Source of the DNA: Streptomyces sp. T12
GTDB taxonomy: Bacteria > Actinomycetota > Actinomycetes > Streptomycetales > Streptomycetaceae
Length of the DNA: 64,000 bases
Assembly (NCBI RefSeq): GCF_028736035.1
Contig: NZ_CP117866.1
Span: forward strand, 7,750,001-7,814,000
Direction: 5' to 3'
Shown here in pieces: positions 44,346 to 53,018 of the stretch (position 1 is its first letter; the number at the start of each line of letters is the position of its first letter). The notes beneath the pieces are model-generated. The model did no database searches. It worked only from the letters and a program-made list of their open reading frames with translations, and was not told the DNA's origin. A program made the position numbers and the translations under genes.

Positions 44346-46552
44346 GCGGACCCGTACACGGCACCTGGGAGCCCGCCCCCGCAACCCGCTGGGAGGACGC
44401 CTTCCTGAGCGGGAACGGCCGACACGGCGTCATGGTGTTCGGAGATCCGAACGCCGACCGGGTCATCGTCAATCACCACACGCTGGTCCGCCCCAACGGC
44501 AGCGAACACGCCCGTCCACCCGCCCTCGCCGCCGAACTCCCGCAGCTTCAGGACCGGTTGCTCGCCGGAGACGTCACGGCGGCCGAGGGCTTCACCGACG
44601 GACGGGAGCTGCAGTGGGTGCAGCCCTTCCATCCCGCTTTCCAGGTACGACTGCGCCGGTCGGCAGCCGAAGGGGAACTCGACGGCTACCGCCGCGAGGT
44701 CGACTTCACCACCGGCGCCTGCACAGCCACTCGCGGCGGCTGGCGGAGCCAGGTCTTCGTCTCCCGCGCGGACGACGTCATCGTCCAGTACGTCACCGAA
44801 CCCGGCCTCACCGCCGACGTGACCCTGGACCACCAACTGCCCGGCGCCCCCTACAACCTGGCGGTCGGACACAGTGCCGTCCTCACCCCCGACGGCGCAC
44901 TCCTCACCCTCCGCGTCCGCTACCTCGGCAGCGACCGCGCGTACACGGGCGTCACGCTCGCCCTGGTCACCGGCGGCAGCACCCGCACCTCCCTGCCGGG
45001 CATGCGTGTCGAGGGCGCCCGCTCGCTGCTCCTCCTCACCCGGGTCCAGCGGCACACCGGCGAGCTGGACGCCCTCGCCGAGGCGCGAGCGCTGCGTGCC
45101 CTGCTCCCCGACGGCGACGAGGACCCGTACGACCGCCTCCTCGCCCGCCACACCGACCTGCACCGCCCGGCCTACCACCGCGTCGGCCTCGACCTCGGCG
45201 CCGACGACAGCGAAAGGGCCCTGCCCGGCTCGGAGTTGGTGAGCCGCCCGAAGAGCCCCGCCCTGCTGGAACGTCTCTTCGCGGCCGGCCGCTACCATCT
45301 CCTCTCCGCCTCCGGCATGCTCCCGCCCCGCCTCACCGGCCTGTGGACCGGCGACTGGGACACGGCGTGGTCTGGCGCGTTCACCACCGACGCCAACGTC
45401 AACCTTCAGACCGCGTCGGCCGCCGCCGCAGCGCTCCCGGAGGTCACCGAGGCCCACGCCGCCCTGATCCACGGCCAGGTCGACCACTGGCGCGACAACG
45501 CCCGCGCGATCTTCGGCATCCGCGGCGTGGTGGCCCCCGCCCACACCGACGGCGAGTCCGGTCACCTCTACCACTTCAGCCGCGAGTACCCCCTCCACCT
45601 GTGGACCGCCGGCGCCGACTGGCTCCTCAAACCCCTCGTCGACCACGACGAGACACGCGGCGACCGCGACCCGCGCACCACCGCCGTCCTCGCCGAAGTG
45701 GCCCGGTTCTACGAGGACTTCCTCACCCGGACCGACAGCGACGGCAACCTGGTCGTCGTCCCCTCCTACTCACCCGAGAACCGCCCGGCGAACGCGAGCT
45801 GGGGCACTCTCAACGCCGCCATGGACCTCTCGGCGGCCCGGCATGCGCTGCTCACGGCGGCCGACTACCACCCGGACACCCCGGAGGCCGACCGCTGGCG
45901 CGCCCTCGCCGACCGCCTCCCGCCGCACCGGATCAACGCCGACGGAGCCCTCGCCGAATGGGCCTGGCCAGGCCTTGAGGACACCTACGACCACCGCCAC
46001 CTCAGCCACCTCTACGGCGTCTGGCCGCTCGACGAGATCACCCCGTACGACACCCCCGACCTCGCCGCGGCCGCCCACCGCGCCCTCGAACTGCGCGGCG
46101 CCGAGAACGACTCCGCGCACGGCCACCTCCACCACGCCCTGATCGCCGCCCGCCTCAGGGACGGCGACCGGGTCGCCCACGCCCTCGACCAGGTGCTGGG
46201 CGGCGACTTCTTCCACGCCTCCCTGATGAGCGCCCACTACCCGAACCGCGACGTCTACAACGCGGACGCCGCGCACACCCTGCCCGCCGTACTGATCGAG
46301 ATGCTCGTGCAGTCGACCCCGGACCGACTGGTCCTGCTGCCCGCGCTGCCGACGGCGTACCCCAGCGGCGAACTGCGCGGAGTGCGCACCCGGTTCGGCT
46401 CCGAGATCGACCTCACCTGGACGCGGGACGGTGCCACTGCCGTCGTCCGGCCGAGCCGTACCCACCGCGTCGAACTCTGGACTTCTTCCGGCACAGAATC
46501 CCTCCACCTGGTTGCCGGAGAAGACCACGTCCTCACCCTGAGGGCGTGGTAG
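44342..46552 (+). CDS. GH95 alpha-L-fucosidase
   Basis: A 736-residue protein of GH95. Near the N-terminus WEDAFLSGNGRHGVMVFGDP is the family opening; TTDANVNLQTAS near residue 350 supplies the two conserved Asn, and VPSYSPENRP near 475 the catalytic Glu. GH95 enzymes invert and release alpha-1,2-L-fucose (some act on alpha-L-galactose). There is no signal peptide, so it acts on imported oligosaccharides; fucosylated xyloglucan side chains fit. The ATG overlaps the GH42 stop (ATGA). The GH12 gene follows after 32 bp. Confidence 0.9.
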   Translation: MSGPVHGTWEPAPATRWEDAFLSGNGRHGVMVFGDPNADRVIVNHHTLVRPNGSEHARPPALAAELPQLQDRLLAGDVTAAEGFTDGRELQWVQPFHPAFQVRLRRSAAEGELDGYRREVDFTTGACTATRGGWRSQVFVSRADDVIVQYVTEPGLTADVTLDHQLPGAPYNLAVGHSAVLTPDGALLTLRVRYLGSDRAYTGVTLALVTGGSTRTSLPGMRVEGARSLLLLTRVQRHTGELDALAEARALRALLPDGDEDPYDRLLARHTDLHRPAYHRVGLDLGADDSERALPGSELVSRPKSPALLERLFAAGRYHLLSASGMLPPRLTGLWTGDWDTAWSGAFTTDANVNLQTASAAAAALPEVTEAHAALIHGQVDHWRDNARAIFGIRGVVAPAHTDGESGHLYHFSREYPLHLWTAGADWLLKPLVDHDETRGDRDPRTTAVLAEVARFYEDFLTRTDSDGNLVVVPSYSPENRPANASWGTLNAAMDLSAARHALLTAADYHPDTPEADRWRALADRLPPHRINADGALAEWAWPGLEDTYDHRHLSHLYGVWPLDEITPYDTPDLAAAAHRALELRGAENDSAHGHLHHALIAARLRDGDRVAHALDQVLGGDFFHASLMSAHYPNRDVYNADAAHTLPAVLIEMLVQSTPDRLVLLPALPTAYPSGELRGVRTRFGSEIDLTWTRDGATAVVRPSRTHRVELWTSSGTESLHLVAGEDHVLTLRAW

Positions 46553-46584
46553 CTCCCCATCCCCCCACCCATGGAAGGGACACC

Positions 46585-47301
46585 ATGGCATCACGTACCT
46601 TGAGCCGGGTCACCAAGGTCCTGCTCGCCCCCGCCCTGGCGCTCGGCGCCACCGTCGGCCTCGCCTCCGCCCCCGCCTCCGCCGCGGTCTGGAACTCCTG
46701 CGACCAGTGGGGCAACACCAGCCTGAACGGCTACACGCTCTACAACAACATCTGGGGCTCCGGCGCCGGCAGCCAGTGCATATGGGCCAACTCCGGCACC
46801 AACTGGGGAGTCTGGGCCAACCACCCCAACACCGGCGGCATCAAGTCCTACCCCAACTCCACGAAGGCGATCAACAAGACGATCGCCTCCCTCGGCTCGC
46901 TCACCAGCAGCTACAACGTCACCGTCCCGTCGGCCGGCGCGTACAACACGTCGTACGACATCTGGGACACCGACCACGACTACGAGATCATGCTCTGGGT
47001 CAACTACAACGGCGCCGTCGGTCCGATCGGCACCTCGCAGGGCAGCGTCAGCCTCGGTGGCCACACCTGGAACGTCTACAAGGGCAACAACGGCGCGAAC
47101 GAGGTCTTCTCGTTCCTGCGGACGTCCGACTCCAGCTCCGGCACCGTGAACATCAAGCCGATCCTCAGCTGGATCGCGGGCACCAAGGGTTGGATGTCCA
47201 GCAACGAGACCATCGGTGACGTCCAGTTCGGCTACGAGATCACCTCGTCGTCCGGCGGGCTCGACTTCAACACCAACAACCTGACCGTCAGCAGCAGCTG
47301 A
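46585..47301 (+). CDS. secreted GH12 endoglucanase/xyloglucanase (first copy)
   Basis: A 238-residue exported enzyme: Sec signal peptide with cleavage at ASA-AVW near residue 33, then a single GH12 jelly-roll domain. The catalytic pair is Glu134 in HDYEIMLWVN (nucleophile) and Glu218 in VQFGYEIT (acid/base). Family 12 covers endo-beta-1,4-glucanases and xyloglucan-specific forms; the surrounding genes favour xyloglucan. No binding module is attached. GGAAGGGA lies five bases before the ATG. It is last in the + strand run of the locus and meets the sulfotransferase gene convergently. Confidence 0.9.
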   Translation: MASRTLSRVTKVLLAPALALGATVGLASAPASAAVWNSCDQWGNTSLNGYTLYNNIWGSGAGSQCIWANSGTNWGVWANHPNTGGIKSYPNSTKAINKTIASLGSLTSSYNVTVPSAGAYNTSYDIWDTDHDYEIMLWVNYNGAVGPIGTSQGSVSLGGHTWNVYKGNNGANEVFSFLRTSDSSSGTVNIKPILSWIAGTKGWMSSNETIGDVQFGYEITSSSGGLDFNTNNLTVSSS

Positions 47302-47337
47302 CATGCCTTCAGGGCCGGGGTCGGTCCGCGTCCCTTC

Positions 47338-48525
47338 TCAGGTGCGGTCGACCTCGGCCCGCAGTGCGTTGTAGTCGGCGAAGGCGGACTCCACGTCGGC
47401 GCGGGTCAGGCCGTAGCGGGCCAGGTCGTAGCGGTGCGGGCGGGTGCCCTTCGGGCGGGCGACGGCCCCGGGGAGCCGGGCGGCCTCGGCGTCGGTCCAG
47501 CGGGCGCCGACCGCGTCGTAGAGCTTGGGCGCGCCCGTGGCCGGCTCGGCGGCGAGCCAGGCGTACGGGGCGTCCACCAGGGCGTGGGGCGGGATGGCGG
47601 CGCGGGCCGCGAGGCCGCGGGTCATGGCGTGGCTCAGCAGGTCGAGCCAGAGGGTGCCGATGCGGTGCAGGTCGAGGGGACGGGTGCTGACGGCCATGCC
47701 GTGCTCGATCAGGCTGCAGAAGGAGGCCACCACGGTCACCGGGTCGCGGTGGCACCACACGATCGTGGCGTCCGGGAAGACCGTGCGCAGCGCGTCGAGG
47801 TTGCCCAGGTGCATGGGGGACTTGAGGATCCAGCGGCGGCGCGGGCGGCCGTGCTGGAGGACCTGGAACACCTGCTTGAGGTACCGGTAGTCGTCGACGA
47901 AGTCCCGCTCCCGGTACCACGCCGCGTACTCGGGGATCAGCGCCTGCGACAGCGGCATCAGGGCGTGCGGCAGGGCGAAGGTGCACTCCTCCGGGCCCTC
48001 GGCGGCCATCGCGTGGATGTCGCGGAAGCGCGGCGCGAACAGGTTGGTGCCCTGCACCAGCCGACGTCCTGCCGTGACCGCCTTCCGGCGCTGACGGGGC
48101 GGCAACTCCAGGTCGGGCGTGAGCAGTTCCCACAGCAGCGGGCTTCGGTGTGCGGCGGAGAGCGACAGCACGGCGTGTGTGACGGTGGTCGCGGTGCGCG
48201 GCAGGCCCACGACGAACACCGGCTTCTCGATCGGTTCCCGCTCGATCTCGGGATGCCCGGCGATCAACCGACGCACGCGGGCCCGGTTGGCGAGATGCCG
48301 GCGCACGAAGACCTGCGCGGACTGCCAGCCGACCGGGGTCAGGTTCTCGGCCTTCGCCCACCAGCCCAGCAGCACCCGGAAATCGTCGACGAACTGCCGG
48401 TCTCCCGGTGTCTCCCCGGCCTCCACCGCGATCCGGTCGAAGACCCGGTCGTGCTCGCGACGGGAGCCGAAGGTCGGCCGCAGTAGCAGATCGGCCAGGG
48501 TGAGGGCTATCGGAGGCGAGGACAC
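47338..48525 (-). CDS. sulfotransferase family protein
   Basis: A 395-residue protein. FVVGLPRTATTVTH near residue 104 is the 5'-phosphosulfate (PAPS) loop, and RRRWILKSPMHLGNLDAL with IVWCHRDPVTVVASF near 255 forms the 3'-phosphate-binding part. These are the marks of the PAPS-dependent sulfotransferase 3-like family. No signal peptide or membrane segment is clear. The acceptor is unknown. It lies 107 bp downstream of the alpha-xylosidase on the same strand, so it may be transcribed with it, but I know of no sulfation step in xyloglucan use. The start is GTG with no clear ribosome site. Confidence 0.85.
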   Translation of the reverse strand: MSSPPIALTLADLLLRPTFGSRREHDRVFDRIAVEAGETPGDRQFVDDFRVLLGWWAKAENLTPVGWQSAQVFVRRHLANRARVRRLIAGHPEIEREPIEKPVFVVGLPRTATTVTHAVLSLSAAHRSPLLWELLTPDLELPPRQRRKAVTAGRRLVQGTNLFAPRFRDIHAMAAEGPEECTFALPHALMPLSQALIPEYAAWYRERDFVDDYRYLKQVFQVLQHGRPRRRWILKSPMHLGNLDALRTVFPDATIVWCHRDPVTVVASFCSLIEHGMAVSTRPLDLHRIGTLWLDLLSHAMTRGLAARAAIPPHALVDAPYAWLAAEPATGAPKLYDAVGARWTDAEAARLPGAVARPKGTRPHRYDLARYGLTRADVESAFADYNALRAEVDRT

Positions 48526-48632
48526 ACGGCGACTCTATCCCGCCGAACTTGCTTGTGGGGATGGCGAGTTGGGTGAACTGCCGAGGGGGTGACCGGCAGA
48601 CCTCCACCCACCGGCCACCCCCTGCGACACGG

Positions 48633-50777
48633 CTACTCCGCTACAGGCAGCCGTGCCCCGTCCCGCAGGAACAGCGGGATGCGGTCCAGCGGGGCGTCGA
48701 CCGTCACGGTCGTACCGCCCTCGTACGTCTCCCCGGTCCACGCGTCCGTCCAGCGCGCCCCCGCCGGGAGGTACGCCGTCCGGGCCGTCGCGCCCGCCGT
48801 CAGCACCGGGGCGACGAGCAGGTCGTGGCCGAAGAGGTAGGCGTCGTCGACCGACCAGGCCGCCTGGTCCTCGGGGAACTCCAGGAACAGCGGGCGCATC
48901 ACCGGCAGGCCCTCCTCATGGGCCTCGCGCATGACATCGAGGACGTACGGCTTCAGGCGCTCGCGCAGTCGCAGGTACCGCTCCAGGATCGCGCCGGCCT
49001 CCTCGCCGTACGACCACACCTCGTTCGGTCCGCCGGTCATCTGCGGGCCGAGCGGCATGCCCGGGTCGCGGAAGCCGTGCAGGCGCATCAGCGGGGACAG
49101 CGCGCCGAACTGGAACCAGCGGACCATGACTTCGCGGTACGCCGGGTCGTCCGGGTCGCCGCCGTGGAAGCCGCCGATGTCGGTGTTCCACCAGGGGATG
49201 CCGGACAGCGCGGTGTTGAGGCCGGCCGCGATCTGGCGGCGCAGGGTCGGGAAGTCGGTGCCGATGTCGCCGGACCACAGGGCGGCGCCGTAGCGCTGGC
49301 TGCCCGCCCAGGCCGAGCGGTTGAGGGTGACGATCTCCTCCTCGCCGCTCGCGCGCAGGCCCTCGTAGAAGGTGCGGGCGTTCTCGGCCGGGTAGATGTT
49401 GCCGACCTCCAGGCCCGGACCCGTCCAGTAGCGCAGGTTCTCCTGGAAGCCCGGCTTCAGCTCCGGCTCGCAGGCGTCCAGCCAGAAGGCCGTGATGCCG
49501 TACTGGTCGAGGTAGTTCTGCTTGACCTTGGACCACACGAACGCGCGCGCGTCGGGGTTGGTGGCGTCGTAGAAGGCCACCTGGACCGTCGACGCCACCT
49601 CCTTGTCGGGCCAGTCGGCGTGTGCCATCGGGCCGTACTGGGTGCCGATGAAGTAGCCGCGCTGCTCCATGACCGGGTGGTTCTCGGAGAGGGGGGAGAC
49701 CGAGGGCCAGACGCTGACCACCAGCTTGATGCCGAGCTCGTCCAGCTCGCGCACCATCGCCGCCGGGTCCGGCCACTCCTTGGGGTCGAACTTCCACTCA
49801 CCCAGGTGGGTCCAGTGGAAGAAGTCGCAGACGATGACGTCGATGGGCAGGCCGCGCCGCTTGTACTCCCGCGCGACGGAGAGGAGTTCGTCCTGCGTGC
49901 GATAGCGCAGCTTGCACTGCCAGAAGCCCGCCGCCCACTCGGGCAGCATCGGCGTACGGCCCGTCACCGCGCTGTAGCGGCGCTGACCGTCGGCCGGGTG
50001 GCCCGCGGTGATCCAGTAGTCGATCTGGCGGGCGGAGTCGGCGACCCACCGGGTGCCGTTGTGCGCGAGCTCCACGCGCCCGATCGCCGGGTTGTTCCAC
50101 AGCAGGGTGTAGCCGCGGCTGGAGGACAGGACCGGGATGCCGACCTCGGCGTTGCGCTGGACCAGGTCCAGGACCAGGCCCTTCTGGTCGAACCGGCCGT
50201 GCTGGTGCTGGCCGAGGCCGTACAGCTTCTCGTCGTCGTACGCGGCGAAGCGCTGCTCCAGGCGGTGGTAGCCGTTGCCCACGGCGGTGTAGAGGCGCGG
50301 TCCCGGCCACCAGAAGTGGGCGCGCTCCTCGGCGAGCACCTCCGTGCCGTCCTCGGTGCGCAGGAAGCGGATCAGGCCCTCGGCGTCGACCTCGACGGTC
50401 AGCGCGCCGACGGTCAGCACCCCCAGCCCGTCCTCGATCTTGACCGTCGACTCGGTCGCCGGGGCGGACTCCAGGAGCGCGCCCGGCAGTCCGTCGAGGA
50501 CCGGGCCGCCGAGCCGGGCACGCACCCGGACCGCGTCCGGCCCCCACGGCTCGACGCGCAGGGTCTCCTGGCGGCCGCTCCACTCCAGCGCACCGTCCCG
50601 CTCACGGAACGTGCCGACGGTCGGGGACGACTGCGCGAGGCTGACCGTGCCCGGCTGGGGCTGGTTTTCGGCAGACTGCTGTGTCTTCCCGGGGGACGAC
50701 CCCCGGACCCCCGGCACGGACGCAGGTCCGCCGGGATGACCGGCGCGAACATTGCGAGGCAAACCTGAGTGATTCAC
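48633..50777 (-). CDS. GH31 alpha-xylosidase-type enzyme
   Basis: A 714-residue GH31 enzyme without signal peptide. The nucleophile Asp is in ITAFWLDACEPE and the acid/base Asp in AALWSGDIGTDF; WNNPAIGRVE and VCDFFHWTHLGEW are further GH31 segments. In this locus alpha-xylosidase activity on the non-reducing xylosyl units of xyloglucan oligomers is expected. The first ~48 residues (rich in Gly, Pro and Ser) are unlike GH31 and are encoded by repeat-like DNA; no internal start is available, and AGGAG precedes the GTG by seven bases, so the extension is probably translated. The gene follows lacI on the same strand. Confidence 0.88.
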   Translation of the reverse strand: MNHSGLPRNVRAGHPGGPASVPGVRGSSPGKTQQSAENQPQPGTVSLAQSSPTVGTFRERDGALEWSGRQETLRVEPWGPDAVRVRARLGGPVLDGLPGALLESAPATESTVKIEDGLGVLTVGALTVEVDAEGLIRFLRTEDGTEVLAEERAHFWWPGPRLYTAVGNGYHRLEQRFAAYDDEKLYGLGQHQHGRFDQKGLVLDLVQRNAEVGIPVLSSSRGYTLLWNNPAIGRVELAHNGTRWVADSARQIDYWITAGHPADGQRRYSAVTGRTPMLPEWAAGFWQCKLRYRTQDELLSVAREYKRRGLPIDVIVCDFFHWTHLGEWKFDPKEWPDPAAMVRELDELGIKLVVSVWPSVSPLSENHPVMEQRGYFIGTQYGPMAHADWPDKEVASTVQVAFYDATNPDARAFVWSKVKQNYLDQYGITAFWLDACEPELKPGFQENLRYWTGPGLEVGNIYPAENARTFYEGLRASGEEEIVTLNRSAWAGSQRYGAALWSGDIGTDFPTLRRQIAAGLNTALSGIPWWNTDIGGFHGGDPDDPAYREVMVRWFQFGALSPLMRLHGFRDPGMPLGPQMTGGPNEVWSYGEEAGAILERYLRLRERLKPYVLDVMREAHEEGLPVMRPLFLEFPEDQAAWSVDDAYLFGHDLLVAPVLTAGATARTAYLPAGARWTDAWTGETYEGGTTVTVDAPLDRIPLFLRDGARLPVAE

Positions 50778-50816
50778 GGGGGCGCTCCTGAAGAGGGCAG
50801 CGGGGACGACATGGGG

Positions 50817-50833
50817 GTGCCCCCAAGGGGCAC
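50817..50833 (-). terminator. small hairpin between lacI and GH31
   Basis: GTGCCCC and GGGGCAC with a three-base loop lie in the 80-bp gap after the repressor gene. It may act as an attenuator that lowers read-through into GH31. There is no T-run. Confidence 0.35.
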
Positions 50834-50857
50834 GGTGCGTGGGCTTGGCAGAGGGTG

Positions 50858-51874
50858 TCAGTGGGCGGCGGACGGCGCCGGGCCCGTGCTCGCCCGGTCC
50901 GTCAACTCGGGTGCGATCAGCACGACTTCGTCGCTCCCGCGCCCCTCGAGCTTGGCGACCAGCTGCTGCACGGCATGCCGGCCCATCTCCTGCGCGGGGA
51001 TGGAGACGGACGTCAGCCGCACCGAGGCCTGGGTGGCGACCTGGTCGGGGCAGATGCCGACCACCGACACGTCCTCGGGCACGGCGCGGCCCTGCTGGCG
51101 CAGCAGGGCGAGCAGTGGCTCGACAGCCGATTCGTTCTGCACGACGAACCCGGTGGTGCTCGGGCGCTCGTCGAGGATGCGGGCGAGGGTGACGGCCATC
51201 GCGTCGTACCCGCCCTCACAGGGCCGGTGCAGCAGCCGCATCCCCAGCTCCTGGGAACGCAGCCGGAGTCCGTCCAGCGTGCGCTCGGCGAAACCGGTGT
51301 GCCGCTCGTAGACGGCCGGGGCCTCGCCTATGACAGCGATGTCCCGGTGCCCCAGCATCGCCAGATGCTCCACACACAGCGCGCCGGTCGCCTTGAAGTC
51401 GAGGTCCACGCAGGTCAGCCCGGAGGTGTCGGCCGGCAGACCGATCAGCACGGACGGCTGGTCGGTGCCGCGCAGCAGCGGCAGCCGCTCGTCGTCCAGC
51501 TGGACGTCCATCAGGATCATCGCGTCGGCCAGCCCGCTGCCGGTGACCCGGCGCACGGCGTCGGGGCCCTCCTCGCCGGTCAGCAGCAGCACGTCGTATC
51601 CGTACGTCCGGGCCGTGGTGGCCACCGCGATGGCGATCTCCATCATCACCGGCACGTACATGTCGGTGCGCAGCGGGATCATCAGCGCGATGATGTTCGA
51701 CTTGCTGCTGGCCAGGGCGCGGGCGCCCGCGTTCGGGTGGTAGCCGAGTTCGCGGATGCTCTGCTCGACCCGATGCCGGGTGGTCGTGGAGATGGACCGC
51801 TTGCCACTGAGGACATAGCTCACCGTGCTCGCCGAGACTCCGGCGTGCTGGGCGACCTCGGCGAGGGTGACCAT
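50858..51874 (-). CDS. LacI family transcriptional repressor
   Basis: A 338-residue regulator: N-terminal LacI helix-turn-helix and hinge helix (VTLAEVAQHAGVSASTVSYVLSGKRSIS ... NAGARALASSKSN), then a periplasmic-binding-protein-like ligand domain. It sits between the GH31 gene, which follows on the same strand, and the divergent second GH12 gene. Palindromes of the form expected for LacI proteins (GAAGCGCTTC core) lie 17 and 107 bp upstream of its start and in the other promoter region of the locus, so autoregulation and control of the whole locus are inferred. ATG 51874 is preferred (GGAG six bases upstream); a TTG at 51886 would add four residues. Confidence 0.92.
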   Translation of the reverse strand: MVTLAEVAQHAGVSASTVSYVLSGKRSISTTTRHRVEQSIRELGYHPNAGARALASSKSNIIALMIPLRTDMYVPVMMEIAIAVATTARTYGYDVLLLTGEEGPDAVRRVTGSGLADAMILMDVQLDDERLPLLRGTDQPSVLIGLPADTSGLTCVDLDFKATGALCVEHLAMLGHRDIAVIGEAPAVYERHTGFAERTLDGLRLRSQELGMRLLHRPCEGGYDAMAVTLARILDERPSTTGFVVQNESAVEPLLALLRQQGRAVPEDVSVVGICPDQVATQASVRLTSVSIPAQEMGRHAVQQLVAKLEGRGSDEVVLIAPELTDRASTGPAPSAAH

Positions 51875-51890
51875 CCAGCTCTCCAAGCTT

Positions 51891-51907
51891 TGTGAAGCGC
51901 TTCGACA
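51891..51907. promoter_or_regulatory. LacI-family operator next to the repressor start
   Basis: TGTGAAGCGCTTCGACA, a near-perfect 17-bp palindrome (core GAAGCGCTTC), begins 17 bp upstream of the repressor ATG. A bound repressor here would block its own transcription. Confidence 0.8.
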
Positions 51908-51980
51908 GTGCGCGGTACGTACAGGGGCGGGTGTGAGGGTGGTTCGACACTAGCTCTGGCGCGCGTGGGTGTCCATAGGT

Positions 51981-51998
51981 TGTCGAAGCGCTTCGACA
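51981..51998. promoter_or_regulatory. LacI-family operator, best copy
   Basis: TGTCGAAGCGCTTCGACA is a perfect 18-bp palindrome, the longest of the four in the locus. It lies in the 224-bp divergent region, 101 bp before the second GH12 gene and 91 bp (centre to centre) from the operator next to the repressor. Confidence 0.85.
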
Positions 51999-52098
51999 GC
52001 TTTTCTCATACGAGGGTGTCGGCGCCGTGGGGGCAACCTCCCGGCGGTCGGCGGCCACTGAGAAGGCGTACCCGCACCGTCCCCCGGAAGGACCCCCG

Positions 52099-52908
52099 AT
52101 GCAACACCGCCGCCCCCGCCTGTCCAAGAAGGCGAAGACCCTCGTCTCAGCCGCGATCGCCCTCGCGGCCGCCGCCGGTGTCACCGTCGCCCAGGCGGAC
52201 GAGTCCGGCAAGAAGTGCACGGCCTTCGACACGATCACGCTCGGCAAGTACTACGTGAACAACAACCTCTGGAACGAGGGCAAGTACACCGGCACCCAAT
52301 GCGTCTGGGACAACTCCCAGTCGGGCTCGACGATCTCCTGGGGCACCGACTACAGCCTGGCCAACAGCAGCACCGGCAAGGACTACGACGTGAAGTCGTA
52401 CGCGTCCGCCGTCCTCGGCTGGCACTGGGGCTGGAAGGTCGACAAGGCGACCACCGGCCTGCCTGTCCGCGTCGGCGACCGCAAGCCGGTGCGGACGAGC
52501 TGGGAGTTCTCGGTCAGCTCCAACCCCGGCACCATGAACGTCGCCTACGACCTGTGGCTGCACACCAAGAACACCGCGGACTGGCAGGACCAGCCCACCG
52601 ACGAGATCATGGTCTGGCTCAACCGCCAGGGCGGCGCAGGCCCGCTGGGCACCAAGTACGGCAGCGTCAGCCTGGGCGGCGCGATGTGGGACATCTACGA
52701 GGGCGACATCGGCTGGAAGGTCCACTCGTTCGTCCGCCGCACCAACACCACCAAGGCCACGCTCAACCTGGACGACTTCACCCAGGCACTCGTCCGGCGC
52801 AATCTGCTCGGCAACGACAAGTACGTCTCCGGCATCGAGGCCGGCACCGAGGTCTTCAAGGGCACGGGCCGCCTGGACACGAAGGCGTATTCCGTCAACA
52901 TCGGCTGA
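52099..52908 (+). CDS. secreted GH12 endoglucanase/xyloglucanase (second copy)
   Basis: A 269-residue protein with a signal peptide (KKAKTLVSAAIALAAAAG, cleavage near AQA-DE at residue 33). The GH12 domain has the nucleophile Glu169 in TDEIMVWLN and the acid/base in GIEAGTEVFKG (Glu251 most likely). It shares the YGSVSLGGAMWDIY strand with the first GH12 but otherwise differs much, so it is an older paralogue or separately acquired. It transcribes divergently from lacI with operators between. GGAAGGA lies seven bases before the ATG. No binding module. Confidence 0.87.
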   Translation: MQHRRPRLSKKAKTLVSAAIALAAAAGVTVAQADESGKKCTAFDTITLGKYYVNNNLWNEGKYTGTQCVWDNSQSGSTISWGTDYSLANSSTGKDYDVKSYASAVLGWHWGWKVDKATTGLPVRVGDRKPVRTSWEFSVSSNPGTMNVAYDLWLHTKNTADWQDQPTDEIMVWLNRQGGAGPLGTKYGSVSLGGAMWDIYEGDIGWKVHSFVRRTNTTKATLNLDDFTQALVRRNLLGNDKYVSGIEAGTEVFKGTGRLDTKAYSVNIG

Positions 52909-53018
52909 ACGGCTGCACGCAGGGTGGTGGGGTCGCCCGGAATCGGGTACATACGATCGAGTAGCACCCGTCGGTAACCAAACGGCCCAAGATCCCGATT
53001 CGCGGCGAGGTGAGCCTC

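Noticed and set aside
47338..48525. Secondary-metabolite cluster suggested by the sulfotransferase
   Set aside because: All neighbours are glycoside hydrolases, transporter and regulator genes; no biosynthetic core gene is present.
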